DNA from: Candidatus Sumerlaeota bacterium
GTDB lineage: Bacteria > Sumerlaeota > Sumerlaeia > UBA8349
Assembly (NCBI GenBank): GCA_016931035.1
Contig: JAFGFN010000129.1
Coordinates: forward strand, 1 to 37,509
Reading direction: 5' to 3'
Length of the DNA: 37,509 nt
Shown: positions 25,208-32,892 of the stretch, one piece after another
Position numbering within the stretch: the first letter of the stretch is position 1
Layout of the letters: the number at the start of each line of letters is the position of its first letter
Made by a program: the position numbers and the translations under genes
Notes under the pieces: generated by a model
What the model saw: the letters and a program-made list of their open reading frames with translations, nothing else
Database searches by the model: none
What the model was told of the DNA's origin: nothing

Positions 25208-25375
25208 ATGCTGCAAGACCTGAGATGGAAGATTCGCAACCTCCTACGCGCCATCTTTCTTCTCGACCCCGAGTTTCTGTGCGACACGTGCCGTTACAAC
25301 TACGGCAACGCCTGCACCCGCCCCGAACGCCCCAACGCCGAGTGCTGTCCCGACTACCGCCGCTCGGGGGAATAG
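25208..25375 (+). CDS. Small Cys-rich protein, unknown function
   Basis: The protein has 55 aa. GGAG at 25197-25200 lies seven bases before ATG 25208. The N-terminal half is a basic amphipathic/hydrophobic helix (LRWKIRNLLRAIFLL). The C-terminal half holds five cysteines in CDTCRYNYGNAC and ECCPDYRR, spaced CxxC-x7-C-x10-CC. The pattern suggests a small metal-binding (zinc-ribbon-like) or iron-binding protein, but no named family is recognised. It stands alone between a glycosyltransferase gene and a convergent acetyltransferase gene. Coding is supported by the RBS and by non-random cysteine placement. Confidence 0.7.
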   Translation: MLQDLRWKIRNLLRAIFLLDPEFLCDTCRYNYGNACTRPERPNAECCPDYRRSGE

Positions 25376-25485
25376 TATCGGCCCTCTGGGCGAAGAATCT
25401 TCGTCGGTCTCCAAAGAGAATCGAGAATCGGTTTCCGGTTGACGCGGGGCAGGTCGTTTACCCCGGGACGTGATGCCGGATCAAC

Positions 25486-26484
25486 TCACTGTCCCGAGGC
25501 AATCGCGCAATGCAAAATGAAGTCCCCCGACACGTCGTGCATGGCGAGAGAGTGGTAACACCGCAGGGCGGGATAGTTGTTCTCGCTCGTCCGGAGCTCG
25601 ACCATGTCGAAATCCCCATCGAGAACTCGAAGCGTGTCGGCGATGAGCCACCGTCCGATTCCCCCCCCCTGAAGGCGCGTGTCGAGACAGACGAAATCGA
25701 GAATGACCAGGCGAGTCCCCAAAGCGCGGTTCAGCGCCGTTGGGACAAGGTAGATCGCGAACCCTCGCACCGACCCGGCACGATCCAGAACAAAGATCGT
25801 CGCTCCGAGCTTCGTGCAACACCGTTCGATCCACCCTTCGAACAAGCGGTTCGTGTCTTCGCGCGGCAGGTGCGGGTCGTTGTAGTAGTGATTCAACGGA
25901 TGCGACGACGAAGCGAGGCTCATGACGGCGCGCAGATCGGAGTGGCGATAGGGACGCACCGTCATTCCCGACGCGGCTTCGGGCGCGGAGACCTGGGGGA
26001 GGTCGGCGATGCGGGCCGAAAGTTTGACCGAGCAATCCACCAGGTAGAACCCGCGCGACTGAAGGAGGGGCAAGACGCCGAACTCCGAGGCGTCGATCCG
26101 AAGGATCAGGTGCTCCATCGCCTCGCGCCGCGCGGCGTCGAGAAGCGCGTCGAGCAGGACCGATCGCGTTTCGGGCGCGGCGCGATAGACGAGAAACGGG
26201 CTCACGCGACCGAAGCGTCGCCCGTAGAATCCCGAGTGCCATTCGTCGCGATGGAGCGCGCCATAGGCCTCGAGCCCTCCCCCGTCGGCTTCGGCGACGC
26301 GCTGCGCGACCGCGGTCCCCCCTCCCCCTCCGAGCCGGGCGATCTCGGCCCCGACGAAAAACGCGGCCAGATTCTCCGGGTCGATGCTCTGGGACTTCTG
26401 TTGCGCCTTCTTGTAGGGAAATTCGAGGAACAGCGTTCTCAGTGCGTCTGCGTCGGAGGATTGAAGCGGGCGGATGAGATTCAT
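25486..26484 (-). CDS. GNAT-family N-acetyltransferase, two-domain type
   Basis: The protein has 332 aa. Start ATG 26484; the frame is open further upstream but that part derives from a broken methylase gene. The N-terminal half (about 1-170) is a degenerate GNAT-like domain, with [13 protein letters not shown] and [25 protein letters not shown]. The C-terminal half (about 185-332) is a canonical [42 protein letters not shown] with the acetyl-CoA loop QGGGIG, and [16 protein letters not shown]. The [18 protein letters not shown] segment recalls WecD-like acyltransferases acting on amino-sugars, which would fit the glycan neighbourhood, but the substrate is not proven. Confidence 0.85.
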   Translation of the reverse strand: MNLIRPLQSSDADALRTLFLEFPYKKAQQKSQSIDPENLAAFFVGAEIARLGGGGGTAVAQRVAEADGGGLEAYGALHRDEWHSGFYGRRFGRVSPFLVYRAAPETRSVLLDALLDAARREAMEHLILRIDASEFGVLPLLQSRGFYLVDCSVKLSARIADLPQVSAPEAASGMTVRPYRHSDLRAVMSLASSSHPLNHYYNDPHLPREDTNRLFEGWIERCCTKLGATIFVLDRAGSVRGFAIYLVPTALNRALGTRLVILDFVCLDTRLQGGGIGRWLIADTLRVLDGDFDMVELRTSENNYPALRCYHSLAMHDVSGDFILHCAIASGQ

Positions 26485-26711
26485 GACAGGGCTATGCTTT
26501 CCTGTTGTATTGCCGAAACCGACGGTTCGCCGGCCTTTCTTCTTCTCGATCGTGTGGCACGCGGCGAAAGGCGCCGCGCCCACCAAAGGTGGAGGGTGGA
26601 CGCATGCCCGTGGCGGATGGACTTCTCCCGCGCCGAATGCTTCGACACGACGGCAATCGGAAAATCCACCTCGGCAAGACGTTTACATTCTTTCGGGATC
26701 ATCGATGACAT
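26485..26711 (-). pseudogene. Truncated, frameshifted DUF1156 DNA-methylase remnant
   Basis: Reading from ATG 26711 (its A overlaps the TGA of the nuclease gene, TGATG), the first 47 codons give a near-perfect DUF1156 N terminus: [20 protein letters not shown], then [18 protein letters not shown]. The expected next residues (PLAACRA in the family) appear only in another frame as PFAACHT, so one base is missing at about 26570. Homology fades within about 15 codons after that, and the frame runs into the acetyltransferase start at 26484. Intact DUF1156 proteins are large adenine-specific DNA methylases found in anti-phage islands. This is the leftover start of such a gene, cut off by a deletion. 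Confidence 0.8.
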
Positions 26712-28747
26712 CACTCCAATTCAGAAGGAGCCGGCGAATGCTCCAAAGCCAGTGTCGAACTTGTCTTAGTCGCTTCGGCACTGCGCAGATGTTCCGGCAA
26801 GTACTTCTCGTAAACCTTCTTCAGATACTCCAGCGAGGATTCTCTATCGGCGGAGTATTGAAGGTGTTCTTGGAAGAAACTGAGCCTTCCGCGGCAGGAT
26901 TCGAGGATTTCTCCCCACGTCTTCACCCAGATAGTATAACGCCCCTCACGATCCTCTATGAGAAGCCCGTCCGGTCGCCCCTTCTGTGTGGAATCGTCCC
27001 GAACGGACTCGGAAATGTCATTTGAGACGGCCCAAAACACCCACTTTGCTCGTGCATACCTGAACCGTTCATCGGCAGCCACGGCGCGAGCGTACCTCTT
27101 GATCTGCTTCACAACGTCGTCGTCTACCGGGGCGCGTGGGCGCTTCAGTTCAACAACGAGATGCTCCCTTTCTTCCGCTCTGGGCTGAGGGATTCGCCGG
27201 GAAAGCATGAGGTCTACGATGCCGGTTGAGCCGTCTTCGCACTTGACCGGACTCTCGACAGATTCATCGCGGCCGAGTAGATGAAGATGCTGGCGTAACA
27301 CTTCCGTGAGCGACTGGTCGTCCACGGAGAGGTTGAACTCTTCGCCGAAAAGCCATGTGTTCTCGGCGAGCAGACGATGCAACTCTCGCCGCTCGCGCAG
27401 CACCTTCTTGATATCCGTGTCGAAAATCAGAACCTCGATGCCTTTGAGAAACTCAAGCCGGTCAGCCACCAGTTTGGACGCGTTTATGATTGCCGAAAGT
27501 GTTGTCTTTTCAAGAAGCTGGGCGAACTCGGCTTGCTTCTCCTTTGGGAGTTCAAGCACTTCCTCAAGCACTCGTCGCAGTTCCCTCGGCCCGCTCTGAA
27601 GCGCGAGTTGCAGCAATCGCAGAGAGAACTTCTTGCTTTTCGGATCGGAGGTCTCGAAATCCGGCAGGTACTCGTTGACGTTCACAGCGCAGACATCGAA
27701 GACTTGTCGCTCCGCCGTTTCCAGGGGCCCGCGAGCCTCTTCCTTGTAGGGGTAAACGTCTTGCTTCTTCCAGTCCAAGACGACATCGCGAGTCTTCTCG
27801 GCAGCACGCTCCCGAAAGTGAGTCTTCATTATCTGCCGAGCCGACTCCACGAGATCGGCTACAACAGGGATCATATCCTCGCTTTGCAGAAGACCCTGCG
27901 CATGAAGTTCTCTAAGGTGTGCGGACTTCAGGTACGCGGTGAAATTGAAGCCCGGCGCCTGTATCCCAGGCGATCTTTCGGCGAGCGTGAATCCGTTCTC
28001 GTCACAGAGGGCCAACGACCTCTCGTTCTTGATCTTCCATTCGACAATCGTGAGCGCACTCTGAACGATGCGACCATCCTCCAGTGTCAGGTCTGGCAGT
28101 GAATACTCTTTATGAGAGTCCTGCACTGCTTTCGGGTCAACCTGACGTCCGTCGTACGTGACACAGACTTGTGGATACTTCATAAGATACGGAGCGAGAG
28201 ACTCCATCAACTGCTGAAAGGTACTTTCGGTCAGAAGCGTCTGGATTTGCGGATGATGCAAACTCTCGATAATCACCTCTGTCCCCGTCTTCGCAATGTC
28301 AGAAGGTTCGGTATCGGACAAAGTAAACTCTCCGAGATTCTCGGCGTACCCTTGAATAATGATTCGGTTGACCTTTCCGTTTGTCCGAAAGCGAGAGTTC
28401 CATGTGACATGGCCCCCAAGAGCGAACGCCCGGAAGCGCCCTTGGCCTGCCTTTCCGTGGAGTAGTCGGCTTTGGCTTTTTGTGTATTGCGTGGACAGTT
28501 TCCACGAGCCGCCGAGGCCTTGGAACGCCGGAAAAGCATCGTCATGGCTCATCCCTTCGCCATCGTCCGAGACGCGAATCGAACTCAGAGTCTCGGCATA
28601 GCGCTTTTCGAGAAGAACATCGACTTGGCTTGCGTCTGCATCCAAGGAGTTCCACACGAGCTCTGTGATGGCGTTGATCGGACGCTTCACGCTGGCAAGG
28701 CTTTTGAGATGATCGGGTCTTACTTCTACGGTGATTGTGTCTGTCAT
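26711..28747 (-). CDS. GHL-type ATPase fused to PD-(D/E)XK (Shedu/DUF4263-like) nuclease domain
   Basis: The protein has 678 aa. Start ATG 28747 has GAGGG five bases upstream and lies 13 nt after the fic stop. N-terminal HATPase (about 1-180): N-box Glu29-Asn33-Asp36 in [13 protein letters not shown]1 DDGEGM at 61-66, G2 GKAGQGRF at 98-105, and later TGTEVIIES. This is the Hsp90/MutL/MORC-type fold. The middle is helical. C-terminal domain (about 454-620): [13 protein letters not shown], then Asp512 in GIVDLML and Glu533-x-Lys535 in VVELKRP, followed by QIKRYARAV. This order (ENxWLFG, D, ExK, Q) is that of DUF4263/Shedu SduA nucleases. Likely an ATP-gated DNA-cleaving anti-phage effector. GC is clearly lower than in neighbouring genes. 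Confidence 0.85.
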   Translation of the reverse strand: MTDTITVEVRPDHLKSLASVKRPINAITELVWNSLDADASQVDVLLEKRYAETLSSIRVSDDGEGMSHDDAFPAFQGLGGSWKLSTQYTKSQSRLLHGKAGQGRFRAFALGGHVTWNSRFRTNGKVNRIIIQGYAENLGEFTLSDTEPSDIAKTGTEVIIESLHHPQIQTLLTESTFQQLMESLAPYLMKYPQVCVTYDGRQVDPKAVQDSHKEYSLPDLTLEDGRIVQSALTIVEWKIKNERSLALCDENGFTLAERSPGIQAPGFNFTAYLKSAHLRELHAQGLLQSEDMIPVVADLVESARQIMKTHFRERAAEKTRDVVLDWKKQDVYPYKEEARGPLETAERQVFDVCAVNVNEYLPDFETSDPKSKKFSLRLLQLALQSGPRELRRVLEEVLELPKEKQAEFAQLLEKTTLSAIINASKLVADRLEFLKGIEVLIFDTDIKKVLRERRELHRLLAENTWLFGEEFNLSVDDQSLTEVLRQHLHLLGRDESVESPVKCEDGSTGIVDLMLSRRIPQPRAEEREHLVVELKRPRAPVDDDVVKQIKRYARAVAADERFRYARAKWVFWAVSNDISESVRDDSTQKGRPDGLLIEDREGRYTIWVKTWGEILESCRGRLSFFQEHLQYSADRESSLEYLKKVYEKYLPEHLRSAEATKTSSTLALEHSPAPSELE

Positions 28748-28760
28748 ATTGCCCTCTTTA

Positions 28761-29828
28761 TTACCCCCTTTTCGGGGTATTACCCCTTTTCGTCCGCCGC
28801 CACTTCGCACCGGGGCCGCGTCCGACGCATTCGACTTCGCCCAGGGATTGAAGGTCGCGAAGAACTCTTCGCACCATGTCGCGGCTGACGCCCGGGCACG
28901 CTCTCTCGAGGTCGGCGAGGGTGAACTCGGCGCTCAGGTTTCTCAGGGCCGTCTGGACCAGATCGGTCTTGGCTCCGCGCGGAGACTTGACCTGTCCCAG
29001 CCGTTCCTCGAACTCTTTGCAGGCCATTTTGAGAATCGAAAGAAGGCAGCCGATGTAGGGCCAGGGGTTGTGCTTGTCCCCGTGCCAACCTTGGGAACTC
29101 TCTTGAAGCGTCTCGTAGTAGCGGTCCTTGTTCTGTTCGATGAGACGCTCCAGGCTGATGTATCGCCCGACCTCGAACCCCTGGTGGCAGCACTGGAGAA
29201 GGAGAAGAAGGCGCGACACTCGGCCATTGCCGTCGCGGAAGGGGTGGATGCAGAGGAAATCGAGATTGAAGGCGGCCATGAGGACGAGCGGCGGGACGCG
29301 GCGTTCTCTGACGGCGGCGGCGTATAGATCAACCAAGTTCTTCATGAAGGCCGGCGTGTCCTTGGCACGGACCGTTTTGAAGCGAGTTCGCGATCGGCCG
29401 TCGGGGAATCGTTCGATGATGTCGCCGTCTTTGTCTTTATACTTGCCCGCATCCCAGATGTCGCCGCGCGACATGCGGTGGAGTTGCAGGATGGTCTCTT
29501 CCGAAATGGGGATCTTCGCGCCCCGATCGTGAATCCATGTCAGAGCCTGGCGATAGCCGCGAACTTCTTCCTCGTCGCGGTCGCGCAGCGGCGGCTTGCC
29601 GAAGACGACGGTGGCGACGCGGGAGCGATCGATCTCGACGCCTTCGATACGGTTGGAGGAGACCGCGCTTTCGATGAGGGCGTGTTCGCGGAGGGTTTTG
29701 AGACGTTGGGGCGATCGGCGTGTGAAGAGTTCTTGTTTGCCGCGCGATTCGCCAAGGTCCGCGAGATACCAGGAGACGGAAGTGGGAATGGATTGGAGTG
29801 TGCGCGAAAAGAGGGTCAGGGTCGTCAT
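28761..29828 (-). CDS. fic: Fic-domain protein (AMPylase-type), class II autoinhibited
   Basis: The protein has 355 aa. GGAGGAAG lies six bases before ATG 29828. The N-terminal inhibitory helix carries the motif S58-xxx-E62-G63 (SNRIEG), the (S/T)xxxE(G/N) signature that blocks the ATP site. The Fic core motif HPFRDGNGRVSR starts at His195, the catalytic histidine. The C terminus (about 285-355) is a winged-helix-like DNA-binding part (FTLADLERACPGVSRDMVRRVL). Fic enzymes transfer AMP from ATP to target hydroxyls. The gene is 13 nt upstream of the ATPase-nuclease gene and 27 nt downstream of the dGTPase gene, all one strand. It may modify the ATPase-nuclease or act as regulator; the target is unknown. 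Confidence 0.9.
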   Translation of the reverse strand: MTTLTLFSRTLQSIPTSVSWYLADLGESRGKQELFTRRSPQRLKTLREHALIESAVSSNRIEGVEIDRSRVATVVFGKPPLRDRDEEEVRGYRQALTWIHDRGAKIPISEETILQLHRMSRGDIWDAGKYKDKDGDIIERFPDGRSRTRFKTVRAKDTPAFMKNLVDLYAAAVRERRVPPLVLMAAFNLDFLCIHPFRDGNGRVSRLLLLLQCCHQGFEVGRYISLERLIEQNKDRYYETLQESSQGWHGDKHNPWPYIGCLLSILKMACKEFEERLGQVKSPRGAKTDLVQTALRNLSAEFTLADLERACPGVSRDMVRRVLRDLQSLGEVECVGRGPGAKWRRTKRGNTPKRG

Positions 29829-29855
29829 GGTTTCTTCCTCCGAACCCGTATCCCC

Positions 29856-31004
29856 CTACGGCAAAAACGACCGCGCGTATTCGTCGGTGCAATAGCGGTC
29901 GGTCATCCCCGAGATGTAGTCGGCGATGACGCGCTCGAGCCCCTCGGCCTCGATCCGGGCTTGAAACTTGATCGGGAGCTGGCCCGGCGTCGACTTGTAG
30001 AGACCGAACAGCCGCTCGATGAACCGCACCGCCTTGGCCGAGTACCGAACGACGGTCGGGTGGCGATAGACGTTCTCGAAGAGGAACTCGCGCAACTCGC
30101 GATAGCGCTCCGTCGCCTCGGGGCTGAACTCGACCAGGCGTCGGCCCGCGCGGCGCACGTCGTCGATCGAACCGACCCGCGCCTCGGCGATGTTGCGCTC
30201 GAACCGGTCGAGGACGTCGCGCACGGCCACGTCGATCATCTGACTGATCAGACGAACGCGGACGAAACGGTCCTCGCCATAAGCAGAGCCGGGATTCTGC
30301 GCCTCTTCGCGACGACAAATCTCGTCGACCCAACCCACGCTTCTCAAGTCGCCCCGCGTCAGAATCCCCATCTTGAGCGCGTCGTCCAGATCGTGGTGGT
30401 AGAAGGCGATCTCGTCCGCCACGTCCACGAGCTGCGCTTCGAGCGGAGGCGCGAGGTGCGGATCGAACCGCCCGTTGTCGGGCGAATCGTAAACGGTCGT
30501 GTGCTTGGCGATGCCTTCGCGCACCTCCCACGTCAGGTTCAGTCCGGGAAACCCGCGATAGCGCTCCTCGAGAAGCTCGACGACCCGAATCCCTTGGCGA
30601 TTGTGCTCGAACCCGCCATGGTCGGCCATGAGACGATGAAGCGCCGCTTCGCCCGAGTGGCCGAACGGGGTGTGGCCCAGATCGTGAGCCAACGCGATGG
30701 CCTCGGTCAGGTCCGCGTTCAGCCGCAGACTCCGCGCGAAAGTCCGGGCGATCTGAGAAACCTCCATCGTGTGCGTCAGCCGCGTGCGATGGTAGTCCCC
30801 GACGTGGGCGACGTAGACCTGAGTCTTGTATTCCAACTTGCGGAACGCCGCGCAGTGAATCACTCGGTCGCGGTCGCGCTGATACTCGGTCCGCATCGGA
30901 CACGGCTCGGCGCGATGGTCGCGTCCGCGCGACTCGACGCTCAACGCCGCATAGGGCGCCAGCGTCTCTTGCTCGATACGTTCCAGGTCTTGCCGTGTCA
31001 GCAT
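29856..31004 (-). CDS. dgt: Deoxyguanosinetriphosphate triphosphohydrolase (dGTPase-like)
   Basis: The protein has 382 aa, the usual length for type 2 dGTPase-like proteins. It splits dGTP to deoxyguanosine and triphosphate. HD-domain metal ligands: His in RTRLTHTMEVSQIAR, HD in ALAHDLGHTPFGHSGE, and Asp in DVADEIAFYHHDLDD. The N-terminal RTEYQRDRDRVIHCAAFRKL is a family signature. Start ATG 31004 has GAGGG five bases upstream; an in-frame codon 30 nt earlier has no RBS. The gene is high-GC like the rest of the chromosome and looks native, yet it stands directly before fic on the same strand. A leader terminator lies about 110 nt upstream. dGTPases are known to restrict some phages, but a housekeeping role is the default. 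Confidence 0.93.
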   Translation of the reverse strand: MLTRQDLERIEQETLAPYAALSVESRGRDHRAEPCPMRTEYQRDRDRVIHCAAFRKLEYKTQVYVAHVGDYHRTRLTHTMEVSQIARTFARSLRLNADLTEAIALAHDLGHTPFGHSGEAALHRLMADHGGFEHNRQGIRVVELLEERYRGFPGLNLTWEVREGIAKHTTVYDSPDNGRFDPHLAPPLEAQLVDVADEIAFYHHDLDDALKMGILTRGDLRSVGWVDEICRREEAQNPGSAYGEDRFVRVRLISQMIDVAVRDVLDRFERNIAEARVGSIDDVRRAGRRLVEFSPEATERYRELREFLFENVYRHPTVVRYSAKAVRFIERLFGLYKSTPGQLPIKFQARIEAEGLERVIADYISGMTDRYCTDEYARSFLP

Positions 31005-31114
31005 CGTGTCCCTCGCACTCCGCGCACTCCGCACTCCGCGCGCGCGGAAAGGCCTCCGAGTCTCGACCGGGAGATCGGTCTCCCATTGTGCTTGGCCCGG
31101 CTATGGTTATCCAG

Positions 31115-31155
31115 AAAAAACCGTCTCGCGGGGCGATTCCCCGCCGATGAGACGG
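31115..31155 (-). terminator. Intrinsic terminator in the leader of the dGTPase gene
   Basis: Read on the minus strand, CCGTCTC and GCGGGG pair with CCCCGC and GAGACGG, with a 4-nt bulge (ATCG) and a 5-nt loop (AATCG). TTTTTT follows directly at 31120-31115. This is a textbook rho-independent terminator pointing toward dgt, ending about 110 nt before its start codon. No recognisable gene lies upstream on this strand: only 110 bases separate it from the plus-strand HEAT gene. It could be an attenuator in the dgt leader or end an RNA antisense to the HEAT gene. Confidence 0.75.
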
Positions 31156-31265
31156 AGATGCGGGAAGAGATATTCCTTTACATAAGCCGCCGTTTCCCTT
31201 AAGACTGACTCTCTAGATCGAACGGAGGATCCTCCGCCCGCGGGCGCGGGGAGCATAGGGGTTTC

Positions 31266-32870
31266 ATGTTCAGCCCAAGAATTCGGTACGCCGCGGACGA
31301 CGCTTCGGGTGGGGTTCAGGAAAAGGTCCAATCCCTGACCGATCGGATCAAGGCGGAACCGAACAACGAGTTGCCTCTGCTCGAACTCGCGCACCTCTAT
31401 GCGCAGATCTGGATACGGAATCCGCAACCCGAAATCCTCCAACGCGTCCTGGTCTGCCTTGGCCGAGCGGCCACCCTGGAAAACGGGACCTACGCGCCTC
31501 AACTCGCGAAACTCCTGGAGGGCGTGTCGCAACACGTGCGCGACCGCGGCCTGGCCGAGCCTCTGGCAAAACTCGAGGCCATATCGCGCCGCTTGGCCCA
31601 ACGACCCGGCGGTCCCGGCCCAGCCCCCCAACCGGAGCCGACACCCGCCCCCACCACGCCGGACCCGTCTGCGCCGCCTACGCAGTCCACTCCCGCCGCG
31701 ATGGAGATGCCCCCCCCAGAGACCGAAACCTCTGCCGACTCAGAAGACACTCCTCTCCCCGAAGTGGAGATTGAGCCGACTCCGCCCGCCACCCCTCCCC
31801 CGCAAAGGGAAAGCGCACCCCTGCCGGAACCCCTCGCGGAACCGGAAGCGGACAGCACCCCCTTGGAACCCGAGATGCGGGCGCCCTCGGGACTTCCGCC
31901 CGAGACGCCCATCGAATCGACACCCGTAACGACTCCGCCCGCCGGGATGCCCCGGACACCTCTACCGTCCTCGGCGGGCCTGGACATGGAAGTGCACACC
32001 GTCGAGGCCGAGTTCGCCCCCGACCGCCGGCGTTTCGTCCGCGACATGGCGGCGACGAATGCCGCGTCGCTGCGCGATGTCCAGCAGCTTTTCCGAGAAG
32101 AACGCCTCAACGACATCCTGCGCGCCTACACCACCCTGTCCGACATCCGAACCAAGCGCCGCATCATCGAGGGATTGGTCGAACGGATTCCCAAGTGGCG
32201 CATCGAACCGGTCCTCGCCCTCGGCGCACTCGAAACCGACGAACAGCTGTTCCGCTTCATCATGCGCCTCCTTCTTCGAGGCGACCGCTCGGAGATCTGC
32301 AAGCAGATCAACTTGTCCACGTACTCCCCCGACCTTCAGAAGGTGGCGGTCATCGTCCTGAGCGAACTGGGCGTGCGATCGGCCTTGGCCAAACTCGAGA
32401 AGGCGCTCCAACTCAACGATCCGATCGTCCGAACCGTGGCCGCGCACGGGATCGCGCGGGCGGGAAGGGCGGCCGCGGCGTACATTCCGAAGTTGATCGA
32501 GACGGTGGTTTCCGATCCGAACCTCGAAGTCCGACGCTCGGCCGCCAAGGCGTTGAACACCATGGGGATCAAGGAAGCCTACCAGGCGCTCGAAGACGCC
32601 GCGGGCAAGCATCGCTTCGACGCCGAGATCTACACCGAACTCGAGGAGATGCGCGAGGTCTTCGGCAGCGGACGCCGTTCCACCGCCAAAGCCCCCCCAG
32701 GCAAAACCAAGGCAGCCGGCCGAGGCGGGATGACCCCCCAGCAGAAACAGAACATGATCAAGGCGGCCGTGATCCTTGTCGTCATCCTGGCCGCTCTGGC
32801 GTTCGGCTACAAACAATTCAAGCAGTACCTCCCCGGCCCCGCGCCGCCGGTCGAACAATACCCCGAATAA
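31266..32870 (+). CDS. HEAT-repeat protein with Pro-rich linker and C-terminal membrane anchor
   Basis: The protein has 534 aa. The N-terminal helical part (about 1-115) contains a TPR-like pair, EPNNELPLLELAHLYAQ. A very Pro/Glu/Thr-rich linker covers about 118-235. The HEAT-like part (about 260-450) has LQKVAVIVLSELGVRSALAKL and EVRRSAAKALNTMGIKEAYQAL units. A basic stretch (GKTKAAGRGGMTPQQKQ) precedes one membrane segment near residues 500-517 (AAVILVVILAALAFGYK) and a short tail, so the protein is tail-anchored with most of its mass in the cytoplasm. It is 22 nt before the phosphofructokinase gene and likely co-transcribed. Probable scaffold; no enzymatic motif. Confidence 0.82.
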   Translation: MFSPRIRYAADDASGGVQEKVQSLTDRIKAEPNNELPLLELAHLYAQIWIRNPQPEILQRVLVCLGRAATLENGTYAPQLAKLLEGVSQHVRDRGLAEPLAKLEAISRRLAQRPGGPGPAPQPEPTPAPTTPDPSAPPTQSTPAAMEMPPPETETSADSEDTPLPEVEIEPTPPATPPPQRESAPLPEPLAEPEADSTPLEPEMRAPSGLPPETPIESTPVTTPPAGMPRTPLPSSAGLDMEVHTVEAEFAPDRRRFVRDMAATNAASLRDVQQLFREERLNDILRAYTTLSDIRTKRRIIEGLVERIPKWRIEPVLALGALETDEQLFRFIMRLLLRGDRSEICKQINLSTYSPDLQKVAVIVLSELGVRSALAKLEKALQLNDPIVRTVAAHGIARAGRAAAAYIPKLIETVVSDPNLEVRRSAAKALNTMGIKEAYQALEDAAGKHRFDAEIYTELEEMREVFGSGRRSTAKAPPGKTKAAGRGGMTPQQKQNMIKAAVILVVILAALAFGYKQFKQYLPGPAPPVEQYPE

Positions 32871-32892
32871 TCGCTTCCCTCGGAATCCCGTT

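Noticed and set aside
28748-28810. Alternative upstream start of the ATPase-nuclease gene overlapping fic
   Set aside because: The extra residues are low-complexity Gly/Arg/Lys and the ATG at 28747 has its own RBS directly before the conserved N terminus.
31107-31256. 49-codon minus-strand small gene before dgt
   Set aside because: It has no RBS and the terminator hairpin lies inside it, so it is kept only as a possible leader peptide within the terminator finding.
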